Below are positions 1 through 8,704 of a stretch of DNA of 64,000 nt, piece after piece; within the stretch, counting starts at the first letter, position 1; the number at the start of each line of letters is the position of its first letter. The stretch comes from Amycolatopsis antarctica. Its GTDB lineage: Bacteria > Actinomycetota > Actinomycetes > Mycobacteriales > Pseudonocardiaceae. The notes under the pieces were generated by a model. That model worked only from the letters and a program-made list of their open reading frames with translations. It was not told the DNA's origin and ran no database searches. The translations under genes and the position numbers were made by a program. The DNA lies in NCBI RefSeq assembly GCF_002262875.1, contig NZ_NKYE01000016.1:1-64000 (forward strand), written 5' to 3'.

Positions 1-102
1 ATCCGATTGATGGCCGCACGGCTAGCAGGCGAAAACGTCGAACCTCACGGCCCCATCGAGACCGAGGCAGCCCAACGCCTAGCAGACGACCTCACACCCT
101 GA
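1..102 (+). CDS. C-terminal fragment of an unknown protein (5' end outside window)
   Basis: An open frame runs in from the left edge and stops at TGA 100-102. It reads as about 33 residues, acidic and Ala-rich, ending in LADDLTP. I do not recognise the family and no motif is visible. Its codons (CTA, GCA, GAA, AAC) are less GC-biased than those of the housekeeping genes downstream, which would fit laterally acquired DNA, but the stretch is too short to be sure. It could be chance. Confidence 0.35.
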   Translation: MRLMAARLAGENVEPHGPIETEAAQRLADDLTP

Positions 103-361
103 CCACCAAGGTTTCACCACACCCTCTGAGGCGGGGCCCGGACCGGCCTGCGATCGGTGTCGGCAACAGCGACCGGCGCCAGTAGAGGTGGAGCACCACC
201 ACCGAAGCTCACGACGATGGCCGGTACCGCGCACAACGAGCAGGCGATTGAGCGCATCGCGGCCCAGGTGCGCGAGTTCCTCGCGGGCTACCCGGTTCCG
301 GGCTTCGCCTGCTGAGCGCGGCGGCGAGCCGGTAGCGGAACCGGCCGTCCCGGAGAACACG
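103..361. other. Gene-poor stretch between the left-edge fragment and ppa
   Basis: No convincing full gene is seen. A short + strand frame at 217-315 (32 codons, ATG to TGA, containing EFLAGYPVPGF) could be a gene remnant or a small protein, but it has no clear ribosome binding site and I cannot name it. The other open frames here are Arg/Ser/Pro-rich, as expected of non-coding frames in high-GC DNA. Confidence 0.4.
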
Positions 362-393
362 TCTGCGGTGCCGCCTGGTGGCGACACCGCAGA
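362..393 (-). terminator. Hairpin downstream of ppa
   Basis: TCTGCGGTG (362-370) pairs with CACCGCAGA (385-393). After one mismatch, CGCC pairs with GGCG around a TGGT loop. It lies about 50 bp past the ppa stop codon on the minus strand. There is no U-tract, so it may act as a GC-rich hairpin terminator or an mRNA 3'-end stabiliser. Confidence 0.5.
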
Positions 394-441
394 TACGTGT
401 CAACGCAGTCCTGACCGTCGGGGTCAGACCTGGACGCCAGC

Positions 442-957
442 TCAGTGCTCGCCGCCCTCGGCTTCCAGCTTCTCCAGCCGGTCGACCTCGCGGGCGTAGG
501 ACCGCTCGATCTCCTGCTCGGACTCGACCCGGCCCGCCCAGGAAGAACCCTCGACGCTCTTCGCCGGTTCGAGATCCTTGTACACCTCGAAGAAGTGCTG
601 GATCTCCAGCCGGTGGAACTCGTTGAGGTGGTGGATGTCGCGCAGATGCTCCAGTCGCGGATCGTGCGACGGAACGGCCAGCACCTTGTCGTCCGGGCCC
701 TTCTCGTCGGTCATCCGGAACATGCCGATCGCGCGGCAGCGGATCAGGCAGCCCGGGAACGTGGGCTCCTGCACGAGTACCAGCACGTCGAGCGGGTCAC
801 CGTCCTGGCCGAGGGTGTCATCGATGAACCCGTAGTCGGCCGGGTACTGGGTGGCCGTGAACAGGGTGCGGTCGAGCTTGATGCGCCCCGTCTTGTGGTC
901 CACTTCGTACTTGTTGCGTTCCCCTTTGGGGATTTCGATCGTGACGTCGAATTCCAC
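442..957 (-). CDS. ppa: Inorganic pyrophosphatase (family I)
   Basis: Cytoplasmic Mg-dependent enzyme that hydrolyses pyrophosphate to phosphate and so drives nucleotide and aminoacyl-tRNA synthesis forward. The 171-residue product has the usual bacterial length. The family signature DGDPLD lies at residues 52-57, and the conserved PADYGFIDDT block is at about 39-48. The start is GTG at 957 with GAGGA just upstream. It is divergent from the dacB-type gene, and the same pairing (Rv3628/Rv3627c) exists in M. tuberculosis. The acidic C-terminal helix (residues 145-171) is typical of the actinobacterial form. Confidence 0.98.
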   Translation of the reverse strand: MEFDVTIEIPKGERNKYEVDHKTGRIKLDRTLFTATQYPADYGFIDDTLGQDGDPLDVLVLVQEPTFPGCLIRCRAIGMFRMTDEKGPDDKVLAVPSHDPRLEHLRDIHHLNEFHRLEIQHFFEVYKDLEPAKSVEGSSWAGRVESEQEIERSYAREVDRLEKLEAEGGEH

Positions 958-1128
958 GCCGTCCTCGCTGCTCTATGTCATCGGTAGCGCCCTTGGGAGG
1001 GCGGCTCGCCGTTTCACTGTGTTGACCTCACTAGTGTGGACTACGGCGCAGGCGGGGAACGCATCACCGGGTGTGAGATTGCCCCTGGCCGTATGACGGG
1101 GACACGAGAGCGACGTGGAGGAGGGTGC

Positions 1129-3237
1129 GTGCCGGAGCCGGAGGGGCCTGCGTGGCCGTCGGGGGACAGCGACGACGAACAGCGGGAACGGTCCGGCGAC
1201 GAACGGACCCACGAGCTGAAGCGTCCCGCGCCCGACCTGCACGACCAGCCGACGGTCTGGGCGCAGCGGCCCAGCACGGCATCCGCGCCGGAACCTCCCG
1301 GCGACACGACCGCGGAACCCCCGGCCACCGGAGGGGAAGCAGCGGCGGCCGACAAGGCCCAGCCGGCGGGCTGGTTCGAGGAGCCGACCTCACAGCTCCC
1401 GCTGCCTGCCGCACGGGACGGGTCCGCCGCCGAGCATCCCGGAGCGGACCAGCAGCGGACCGAGCCACGGGCCGTGCCCGGTCCGCAACCCGGTCAGCCA
1501 CAGCAACCCCGGCAACCCCAGCCGCCGCACCAACCCCAGGCACAGCACCAACCGGCCCGGCAGCAGCCTGCGCAGGCTCCCGCGCAGCAGCAACAGCCCG
1601 CCCAGCAGCAGACCCCGCCGGGCGAGCGGACCGTGGTGACGCCGGGCCTCGACCCGGCGCGGACCGGGCAGCAGCGCCAGGCCCCGCCGCACGAGCACCC
1701 GACACAGCCCGCCACGCCGCCACCCGCGGGCACGCACGCCCAGCCGATGCGGATCGAACCCGGAATGGAGAACGTCCCGGCGGCGGCGTCCACCGGGGAG
1801 CAGCCCGCCGCGTCCGCCGGACAGGACGGCGCATCGGCCGCCCCGCGGAAACGCAGGAAGCGCACGTTGATCGGCAGCGGTCTCGCACTGCTGCTGGTGA
1901 TTGCCGTGGGGGTGGTTCTCGCCCTGCCCGCCGTCTCGAACCGGCTCGCCCTGCCCTGGGCACCCAACGCGCCGAAGGCCGACCCGCCCGCCGCCGAACC
2001 GGTGAACCTGTCACTGCGCGGGCCGGGCGACACCCCGGGGCCGACGGCGGACGGGGTGACCGCGGCGCTGCAGGGACCCGCGGGCAACGCCGCACTGGGC
2101 ACGCTGACCGGCAGCGTCGTCGACCCGGCGACCGGCCGGACGCTCTGGGAACGCGACGCGGGCACTCCGCTGACCCCGGCGTCCACCACGAAGCTGCTGA
2201 CCGCGGCCGCCGCGCTCCTCTCCCTTGACCACGGCGCGCAGTTCAGCACCAAGGTCGTCGCGGGCGAACAACCCGGATCGGCCGTGCTGGTCGCGGGCGG
2301 TGACGTCACCCTGTCCTCACTGCCCGCGGGGGAGGAGTCGATCTACCCGGGGGCGGCGCATCTCGACGAGCTCGTCGAGCAGGTCAAGGCGGCATCCGGC
2401 GGCCAGGTCAGCTCGGTGTCGCTGGACCTGAACGCCTTCACCGGCCAGCCGACCGCACCGGGCTGGGCACCGGAGGACACGCCCTCGACCTACATGGCCG
2501 ACGTCGTGCCCGCGATGCTCGACGGCGGACGGTCCAGCGCGACCGACGGCAAGGCGATGCGGGTACCCAACCCGGGCGGCGTACTCGCGCAGCAGCTCGC
2601 CGGCAGGCTCGGCGCGCAGGTCGCCGCACCCGTCACCGCAACGGCCCCGCAGGGCGCCAAGGTCCTCGGCGAGGTCTCCTCGGCGCCCCTGCGGGAACTC
2701 GTGGACACCATGCTGGTCACCTCGGACAACCTGCTCGCCGACGTGCTCGCCCGGCACGTGGCGATCGCCGCCGGCAAGGACCCGTCCTTCGCCGGTGGTG
2801 CCGAGACGACGCTGCAAGTGTTGCGCGACAACGGTTTCGACCTCACCGGCGTCGAACTGTCGGACGGCAGCGGCCTGTCCACCGCGAACCGGGTGCCGGC
2901 GAAACTGCTGACCGAGCTGCTGGCCGTGGCCGGGGCGGCGGACGGGGCCGACCCGAGGACCGCGAAGCTGCGCCCGATGCTCGGCGGCCTGCCCGTCGCG
3001 GGCGGCAGCGGAACTCTCGCCGGCCGCTACACGGCCGCACCGGCCGACACCGGCAAGGGCTGGGTCCGGGCGAAGACCGGCACGCTCTCCGGCGTCAACA
3101 CCCTCGCCGGGATCGTCCTTGACGCCGACGGTCGTCCGCTCGTGTTCGCGCTGATGTCCGCCGGTTCCGACCTCGGGCCCGGCCAGGCCGCGCTGGACGG
3201 CGTCGCCGCCGCGCTGCGTGGCTGCGGCTGCCGTTAG
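1129..3237 (+). CDS. dacB: D-alanyl-D-alanine carboxypeptidase/endopeptidase, PBP4 (S13) family
   Basis: Penicillin-binding protein that trims or cleaves peptidoglycan peptide bridges outside the membrane. The 702-residue product has a long Pro/Gln-rich cytoplasmic N-terminus (about 1-240, with QQ/QP runs), one transmembrane helix at about 245-270, then an S13 catalytic domain. Catalytic motifs are SxxK (S352-T-T-K355), SxN (S532-D-N) and KTG at 649-651. The start is GTG 1129, placed 3-5 nt after GGAGGAGGG; an upstream in-frame GTG at 1036 lacks such a site. The order dacB, zincin, tilS, hpt matches M. tuberculosis Rv3627c-Rv3624c. The Gln/Pro-rich tail is unusually long and probably disordered. 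Confidence 0.93.
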   Translation: MPEPEGPAWPSGDSDDEQRERSGDERTHELKRPAPDLHDQPTVWAQRPSTASAPEPPGDTTAEPPATGGEAAAADKAQPAGWFEEPTSQLPLPAARDGSAAEHPGADQQRTEPRAVPGPQPGQPQQPRQPQPPHQPQAQHQPARQQPAQAPAQQQQPAQQQTPPGERTVVTPGLDPARTGQQRQAPPHEHPTQPATPPPAGTHAQPMRIEPGMENVPAAASTGEQPAASAGQDGASAAPRKRRKRTLIGSGLALLLVIAVGVVLALPAVSNRLALPWAPNAPKADPPAAEPVNLSLRGPGDTPGPTADGVTAALQGPAGNAALGTLTGSVVDPATGRTLWERDAGTPLTPASTTKLLTAAAALLSLDHGAQFSTKVVAGEQPGSAVLVAGGDVTLSSLPAGEESIYPGAAHLDELVEQVKAASGGQVSSVSLDLNAFTGQPTAPGWAPEDTPSTYMADVVPAMLDGGRSSATDGKAMRVPNPGGVLAQQLAGRLGAQVAAPVTATAPQGAKVLGEVSSAPLRELVDTMLVTSDNLLADVLARHVAIAAGKDPSFAGGAETTLQVLRDNGFDLTGVELSDGSGLSTANRVPAKLLTELLAVAGAADGADPRTAKLRPMLGGLPVAGGSGTLAGRYTAAPADTGKGWVRAKTGTLSGVNTLAGIVLDADGRPLVFALMSAGSDLGPGQAALDGVAAALRGCGCR

Positions 3238-3264
3238 GCGGCGGCGCACCGCCCGAGCCGCGGG

Positions 3265-3270
3265 TAGCGT
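3265..3270 (+). promoter_or_regulatory. -10 hexamer of a leaderless promoter (DUF2342 gene)
   Basis: TAGCGT sits 7 nt upstream of GTG 3278, so transcription would begin at or next to the start codon. No ribosome binding site is visible before this start. Confidence 0.5.
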
Positions 3271-3277
3271 CGGGCGG

Positions 3278-4357
3278 GTGAGCGAGGCGAAGCAGCGGAA
3301 CGGGCAGGCGCCGGGCGCGACGATCGACTGGCGGCTGGCCGCGGCCACCGGGGCGCTGCTGGTGCGCGGTGGACCGGTGGTGCCCAGGGCCGAGGCCGAC
3401 ACCGCCGTGCGCGACCTGCGCGAGATGACCATCGACGCCGAGGCGCACGTGCGTGAGCTGACCGGGCTCGGCCACGGACTCCCGCTGTTGCCGGGCGAGG
3501 TGGTCGACCGTCCGGGATGGGTGCGTGCCGCGGCGTCCGGGCTCGGCGAGCTGACCACCGGCGCGCTCACCGGTGGCGAGGGTGCTGTCCCGCCCGCGCG
3601 CGGCGGGCCGATCGGGCAGGTCGTCGCCGGTGGCGCGGGCGTGCAGACCGGTCTGGTGCTCGCCTTTCTGGCTCCCCGCGTACTCGGCCAGTACGACCCC
3701 TTCGGCGGACCGGACCGGGAAGGGCGCCTGCTGCTGGTGGCGCCCAACGTGGTCACGGCGGAACGCGCGATGCGGGTCTCCGGCGCGGACTTCCGCATGT
3801 GGGTGTGCCTGCACGAGTGCACCCACCGGTTGCAGTTCACCGCTGTCGGCTGGCTGCGAGACTACTTCGCCGGGCAGGTCCGCACGCTCGTCGGCGGACT
3901 GACCGAGACCGAGGGGTTCGGCGAGTTGCTCGGCAGGCTCCCCGACGCGCTGCGCAGGCGCGGCGAGGACTCGCTGGGACTCGCCGAGCTGATTCAGTCG
4001 CCCGCCCAGCGGGAGGTGTTCGACCGGCTGATCGCGCTGTCCACCCTGCTGGAGGGACACGCCGACTTCGTGATGGACGCCGTCGGCCCGGCCGTGGTGC
4101 CGTCCGTGGCGACCATCCGCTCCCGGTTCACCGAGCGGCGCAAGGGCGGCGGCCTGTTCGACCGCCTGCTGCGCAGCCTGCTCGGCGTCGACGCGAAAGT
4201 CCGCCAGTACGCGCAGGGCGCGGCGTTCACCCGGCACGTCGTGGACGCCGTGGGCATGTCCGGTTTCAACGCCGTCTGGGCCTCGCCGGACTCCCTGCCG
4301 ACGCGCGCGGAGATCGCCGCGCCCGGCGACTGGGTGCGCCGGGTCCACGGCGGGTGA
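3278..4357 (+). CDS. Zinc-dependent metalloprotease of the DUF2342 (zincin-like) family
   Basis: The 359-residue product belongs to a conserved actinobacterial family of unknown substrate (Rv3626c type) that is often found beside tilS and hpt. A zincin motif HECTH lies at residues 179-183, with Glu180 the likely general base. The segment after it (RLQFTAVGWL) and the helical C-terminal half fit the family. No signal peptide is seen, so it is probably cytoplasmic. GTG 3278 is preferred because of the -10-like TAGCGT 7 nt before it; an upstream GTG at 3218 would overlap the dacB end. The stop overlaps the tilS start. Confidence 0.88.
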   Translation: MSEAKQRNGQAPGATIDWRLAAATGALLVRGGPVVPRAEADTAVRDLREMTIDAEAHVRELTGLGHGLPLLPGEVVDRPGWVRAAASGLGELTTGALTGGEGAVPPARGGPIGQVVAGGAGVQTGLVLAFLAPRVLGQYDPFGGPDREGRLLLVAPNVVTAERAMRVSGADFRMWVCLHECTHRLQFTAVGWLRDYFAGQVRTLVGGLTETEGFGELLGRLPDALRRRGEDSLGLAELIQSPAQREVFDRLIALSTLLEGHADFVMDAVGPAVVPSVATIRSRFTERRKGGGLFDRLLRSLLGVDAKVRQYAQGAAFTRHVVDAVGMSGFNAVWASPDSLPTRAEIAAPGDWVRRVHGG

Positions 4358-5334
4358 GCGGCAAACCGCACCCGGCACTGGCCCGGGTACGCCGGGCCGT
4401 CCGGGAGTTCCTGCGCTCCGTGCCTCCCGGCGACCTGTACGTCGCCGTCTCCGGCGGAGCCGACTCGCTGGCGCTGGCCGAGGGCTGCGTCCACGCGGGT
4501 GCGCGGACCGGGGTGAAGGTCACCGCGCTGATCGTCGACCACGGTCTGCAGGACGGTTCCGCCGAGGTCGCCACCACCGCCGCGGCCACGGCGCGGGAGC
4601 TGGGCGTGCACGAGGCGCGGGTGCTGACGGTGCGGGTCTCCGGTAGCGGTGGCCCGGAGGCCGCTGCCCGCCGCGCCCGGTACGCGGCCCTGCGGGCGGA
4701 ACTGCCGGAGGGCGGGCTGCTGTTACTCGGGCACACCCGCGACGACCAGGCGGAGACCGTGCTGCTCGGACTGGGCCGCGGCTCCGGTCCGCGTTCGCTG
4801 GCGGGCATGCCCGCGTTCGAGCCGCCGCTGGCACGTCCGCTGCTGGACGTTCCGCGGGAGGTGACCGTGCGGGCGTGCGCCGCGCTGGGCGTGACGCCGT
4901 GGCAGGACCCGCACAACGCCGACCGGCGGTTCACCCGCGTCCGGCTGCGCACCGAGGTACTGCCGCTGCTCGACGAGGTGCTCGCCGGTGGCGTCCCGGC
5001 CGCGCTCGCCCGTACGGCCGCCCAGCTCCGGGAGGACTCCGCCGCGCTCGACGTGCTGGCCGCCGAACTGCTGGCCGAAGCCCGCGACGGGCAGGGAGAA
5101 CTCGATGTGGCCGTCCTCGGCCCGGCCCCGGCGGCGCTGCGCAGGCGGGTACTCCGGCGGTGGCTGCTGGACGCTGGTGTGCGTGAGCTCACAGACGCGC
5201 ACCTGCGTTCCGTCGACGCCTTCATGGGTGAATGGCGGGGCCAGGGCGGCACCTGGTTGCCGGGCGACTTGGTGGCGTTCCGGGCGCATGGCAGGCTCAC
5301 CGTGAATCCACTCGACCGGAGTAAAGGGGACTGA
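4354..5334 (+). CDS. tilS: tRNA(Ile)-lysidine synthetase
   Basis: Converts C34 of the tRNA-Ile CAU anticodon to lysidine using ATP and lysine, changing both the amino acid and codon specificity of the tRNA; essential. The 326-residue product has the N-type ATP pyrophosphatase P-loop SGGADS at residues 33-38 and the LIVDHGLQDGS and GHTRDDQAET blocks of the family. It lacks the long C-terminal domains of E. coli TilS, as is usual in actinobacteria. GTG 4354 overlaps the stop of the preceding gene (GTGA), which indicates translational coupling. hpt follows after 3 nt. Confidence 0.95.
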   Translation: MSGKPHPALARVRRAVREFLRSVPPGDLYVAVSGGADSLALAEGCVHAGARTGVKVTALIVDHGLQDGSAEVATTAAATARELGVHEARVLTVRVSGSGGPEAAARRARYAALRAELPEGGLLLLGHTRDDQAETVLLGLGRGSGPRSLAGMPAFEPPLARPLLDVPREVTVRACAALGVTPWQDPHNADRRFTRVRLRTEVLPLLDEVLAGGVPAALARTAAQLREDSAALDVLAAELLAEARDGQGELDVAVLGPAPAALRRRVLRRWLLDAGVRELTDAHLRSVDAFMGEWRGQGGTWLPGDLVAFRAHGRLTVNPLDRSKGD

Positions 5335-5337
5335 CCC

Positions 5338-5892
5338 GTGTACGAAGGCGACATCGCCTCCGTGCTCGTCACCGAGCAGCAGATCAACGACAAGATCGCC
5401 GAGCTGGCCGAAGAGGTCGCCGCCGATTACCCGGTCGGCGAGCAGGGTTCGGACCTGTTGCTCGTCGGGGTACTCAAGGGCGCCGTCATGTTCATGACCG
5501 ACTTCGCCCGCGCGCTGCCCGTGCCGACACAGCTCGAGTTCATGGCCGTCTCCTCCTACGGCTCCGCCACCTCGTCCTCCGGTGTCGTCCGCATCCTGAA
5601 GGACCTGGACCGCGACATCGCGGGCAGGCGAGTGCTGATCGTCGAGGACATCGTCGACTCCGGGCTGACGCTGTCCTGGCTGCTGCGCAACCTGGCCAGC
5701 CGGAACCCCGCCTCGCTGGAGGTCGTCTCGCTGCTGCGCAAGCCGGAGGCGGTGAAGGTGGACGTGCCGGTGAAGTACATCGGGTTCGACATTCCCAACG
5801 AGTTCGTCGTCGGGTACGGCCTCGACTACGCGGAGCGATATCGGGACCTGCCGTACATCGGCACCCTTGATCCGCGCGTGTATTCGTCCTGA
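5338..5892 (+). CDS. hpt: Hypoxanthine phosphoribosyltransferase
   Basis: Purine salvage enzyme that makes IMP or GMP from hypoxanthine or guanine and PRPP. The 184-residue product carries the PRPP-binding loop VEDIVDSG at residues 102-109 and the upstream LVGVLKGAVMF strand-loop. The C-terminal IGFDIPNEFVVGYGLDY segment is typical of type I HPRTs. The GTG start follows an AAAGGGGA site. It is the last gene of the zincin-tilS-hpt operon. In M. tuberculosis this gene is likewise followed by PE/PPE and ESX genes before ftsH. Confidence 0.97.
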   Translation: MYEGDIASVLVTEQQINDKIAELAEEVAADYPVGEQGSDLLLVGVLKGAVMFMTDFARALPVPTQLEFMAVSSYGSATSSSGVVRILKDLDRDIAGRRVLIVEDIVDSGLTLSWLLRNLASRNPASLEVVSLLRKPEAVKVDVPVKYIGFDIPNEFVVGYGLDYAERYRDLPYIGTLDPRVYSS

Positions 5893-6031
5893 TCGCAGTC
5901 CGGCGGTGGAACACGCTGCGTATGAGCTCGCGAATCCGGAACCCGGACTCGCCGAACCGCGTCATACGGGCACGCTCGTTGCGTTAACCTATGCGAAGAG
6001 GCTCCGATCTTGGGGACAGGAGAAGGTGGAG

Positions 6032-6397
6032 ATGGGGAACAGCATCGCGGACGCCAGCGCGTTCCGGAACGCAGCCGTCAGTGGCCAGGTCGGGGTGGAT
6101 CCGGACGCGGCCCAGGCCGTGCTTCAGAAGATCCGCACCGGTAAGGACGCCGTCGAGTCGCTGCTCGGCAATGCCGGCGCGCTCGCCGAGGCCCCGAAGC
6201 TCGGTGCCAACCCGGTCGGGCAGGCGATGTCGCAGAAGTTCTCCTCGCGCGCCGACGGTGGGGGCGATTCGTACGCCGACGCGCTGCAGAACCTCTTCAG
6301 CCAGTACGACCAGGCCGAGCAGGCCATCGTCACGGCGATGAGCCGCTATCACGAGATGGATCAGGCGGCAGGCGACCCGTTCCGCGGTCAGGCCTGA
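6032..6397 (+). CDS. PE-like small helical protein, predicted type VII secretion substrate
   Basis: A 121-residue, signal-peptide-free, all-helical Ala-rich protein. Near its end it carries YHEMD at residues 106-110, which fits the YxxxD/E export signal of ESX substrates. It has no WxG turn, so it resembles the PE partner rather than a classical EsxA/B protein. The ATG start at 6032 follows GGTGGAG. It lies 19 bp before the PPE-like gene, which suggests the two proteins form a helical-bundle heterodimer, as PE and PPE do. The exact family is uncertain. Confidence 0.72.
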   Translation: MGNSIADASAFRNAAVSGQVGVDPDAAQAVLQKIRTGKDAVESLLGNAGALAEAPKLGANPVGQAMSQKFSSRADGGGDSYADALQNLFSQYDQAEQAIVTAMSRYHEMDQAAGDPFRGQA

Positions 6398-6416
6398 AAG
6401 CAGGGGGACGACAATC

Positions 6417-7772
6417 ATGAGCAGCATGTACGGGAGTGACTCCGGCTCGAACGGCTCGGCGGGCTCGTCGGTTTACGGCGGGCAGGTGGCGCTGGGGGAC
6501 GGTTCCGCGTCCTCGGACATCGTCGCGCAGGCACGCTCGCGGCAGGACGGCTTCGACTACGGCGCCGACCTGGCGATCGCCAGCCCGCCGAACTGGGAGG
6601 CCCAGGAGAGCTCGCAGCTCTACATCGGCGCCACCTCGAACAACGAGCCCGCCTCCGCGGAAGGCCTCTCGCAGACCTGGTCGCACCATGGCCGGGAACT
6701 GCACCAGGCCGCCAACGACCTCTACACCGCCATCTCCGAACTGGGCGCGGCCTGGATCGGCGGTGGTGCCGCCGCGGCGCAGGGTTCGCTCGTCGCCATC
6801 GCCAACTCGTCCTCGCAGGCGGGTGAGGCCGCGAACGTCATGAGCAACCGGATGACCCAGCAGGCCGCCGCCGCTGCCGAGGTCAAGAAGATGCCCGCGC
6901 CCAAGGAGTTCGACCCGGCGCAGCAGACGGCCGCGATGCTGGCCGGTGGCCCGGCCGCGATGACCGCCGACCTCAAGGTGCAGGCGGACGCCGCCAAGGA
7001 CGTCAAGGCGCAGCAGGTCCAGTACTTCAACGCCTACACCTCGGCGATGTCCGAGGTCGACGGCACGACGCCGAGCTTCGCCCCGGCCTCGCTCGGGCTC
7101 AAGCCCGCGGCGAACGTGTCCGGTCTGAACGCGGCCTCGATGGACGTCGGCGGGATGCCGGGTGGCCCGGCCGGTATCGGCGGAGTCCAGCCGGGTTCGC
7201 TCACCGTCGCCGGTGCCGGCGCCGGCGGGCTCGCCCCGGGGCTCGGCCAGGCGGGTTCCGAGACGCCCGCCCACACCAGCACATCCGGGTACGCGGCGCA
7301 GTCCGGCCCCTCGGCCGGGTCGGTGACCGGTGGTGGCTCCATGCCGTCCGCGCCGCAGGCCCCGGCCGCGCCCGCCACCACCGCGCAGGCCCTCGGCGGC
7401 GCGGCAGTCGGCGGTGCGCTCGGTTTCGCCGGCGGCAGGGCGCTCGGTGCGGGCAACCGCAGCGGTACCAAGCAGCAGTCCAGCGACTCGGGTTCCGCGG
7501 CGCAGGGGCAGGGCAACAGCGCCGCCGCCGCGAGTCCGCAGCAGCCGGGTGTTGTTCCCGCCGGTGGCACGATCGGAGCGGGCGCCCCGCCGCCCGCGGG
7601 TCCGGTCGGCGGCGGTGCCGGCATGGGTGCCGCCCGTCAGCAGCAGGAGCAGGAAGAGGAGCACACGCACGCGTCCTTCCTCATCGAAGCCGATCCGGAC
7701 GAGGCGTTCGGGGCCAACGAGGCCACGCCGCCGCCCGTCATCGGTGCCTGGTCCGAGGACGAGGAGCGCTAG
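6417..7772 (+). CDS. PPE-like type VII secretion protein with Gly/Pro-rich tail
   Basis: The 451-residue product has an N-terminal helical region of about 220 residues containing a WxG turn (W113-I-G115), then a long Gly/Ala/Pro/Ser-rich disordered segment, and an acidic C-terminus (EEEHTHASFLIEADPDEAF). This is the architecture of PPE-domain proteins in non-mycobacterial actinomycetes. Export would occur with the neighbouring PE-like protein through an ESX membrane machine, which is not encoded in this window. The ATG start follows AGCAGGGGGACG. The two EspG genes downstream would supply the PE/PPE chaperone. Confidence 0.75.
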   Translation: MSSMYGSDSGSNGSAGSSVYGGQVALGDGSASSDIVAQARSRQDGFDYGADLAIASPPNWEAQESSQLYIGATSNNEPASAEGLSQTWSHHGRELHQAANDLYTAISELGAAWIGGGAAAAQGSLVAIANSSSQAGEAANVMSNRMTQQAAAAAEVKKMPAPKEFDPAQQTAAMLAGGPAAMTADLKVQADAAKDVKAQQVQYFNAYTSAMSEVDGTTPSFAPASLGLKPAANVSGLNAASMDVGGMPGGPAGIGGVQPGSLTVAGAGAGGLAPGLGQAGSETPAHTSTSGYAAQSGPSAGSVTGGGSMPSAPQAPAAPATTAQALGGAAVGGALGFAGGRALGAGNRSGTKQQSSDSGSAAQGQGNSAAAASPQQPGVVPAGGTIGAGAPPPAGPVGGGAGMGAARQQQEQEEEHTHASFLIEADPDEAFGANEATPPPVIGAWSEDEER

Positions 7773-7849
7773 ATCGTGGCGCTGGCCGTGTCGCGGGCGG
7801 GCGATCGTGATCCGGGGTTCGTCCGCCCCCTCGCCTCCGGGGACGTTTA

Positions 7850-8650
7850 ATGGCACGGACGGAGCTGCTCACGCCGCTCGAGCTGGATTTCCTGTGGGAG
7901 TCCAACGGAACCGGTGAACTGCCCTATCCGCTGGAAGCGCGGTCGCACGGCGCGACACTGGACGAGCGCGCCGCGCTGCGCACGCAGACGATGGCCGGGC
8001 TGGTCCAGCGCCGGGTGGCCGACGATCGGGGCCGGGCCGAACCGCACATCGAGGACTGGTTCGGCGTGCTGGCCGGCGCGGACATCAGCCTCGACGCGGT
8101 GCACCTGACCAATCCGGGCTCGGCGCCGGTGCTCGCCGTGGCGTCCTCGCTCGGCGGTCAGGCACTACTGGCCGTCCAGGACCAGCGTGGCCTGCACCTG
8201 CGGGACGTTCCGGCGGACGGTCTGCACAGTGCGATCATCGGCCTGCTCCCGCCCGCTCCGCGCGGCTCGGAGAAGTCGATCACCGTTCCGCTGGACCAGC
8301 TCATGAGCAGCTCCGGCGCGGACTTCCTGCAGCGCAGGGGGCCCGATCCGCAGGATGGCAGCCGGGCGAGCGTCGACGAGGACCGCAAGGCGCTGGCCCG
8401 GTTGCACGCGCAGCCGCGGCTACGCGGCGGGCAGATCGGCGCCAACGCCCGCAACCGGATGGGCGGCCGTTCGCGCATGCCGGTGCTGAGCTGGTTCGAC
8501 ACCGAGAGCGGCCGCTACTTCACCCAGGCGACCCGTGGCCGGGACGGCCGTGACTGGATCACCATCGCCCCGGCCGACGCGGCCACGCTGCGGCACCGGC
8601 TCGCGGAGATGCTCTCCGGTGCGATCAGCGCGAACACCGCCGCGCTGTAG
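7850..8650 (+). CDS. espG: ESX secretion-associated chaperone, EspG family (copy 1)
   Basis: EspG proteins are cytoplasmic chaperones that bind the tip of the PPE helical bundle and deliver PE-PPE pairs to the ESX ATPase. The 266-residue product starts with ELLTPLELDFLWE and contains GELPYPLEARSHGATLDER, typical of the actinobacterial EspG fold. A second related gene lies 54 bp downstream and shares the FLWE, GELPYPL, SHGAT and RLRGGQI blocks, so the pair arose by duplication. The start is ATG 7850, after GGGGA. Confidence 0.88.
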   Translation: MARTELLTPLELDFLWESNGTGELPYPLEARSHGATLDERAALRTQTMAGLVQRRVADDRGRAEPHIEDWFGVLAGADISLDAVHLTNPGSAPVLAVASSLGGQALLAVQDQRGLHLRDVPADGLHSAIIGLLPPAPRGSEKSITVPLDQLMSSSGADFLQRRGPDPQDGSRASVDEDRKALARLHAQPRLRGGQIGANARNRMGGRSRMPVLSWFDTESGRYFTQATRGRDGRDWITIAPADAATLRHRLAEMLSGAISANTAAL

Positions 8651-8704
8651 CGCACCGGGAGCGCGGCGCTAGCCTCCGTACACCGACGTCGAAACCAGGG
8701 AGAG

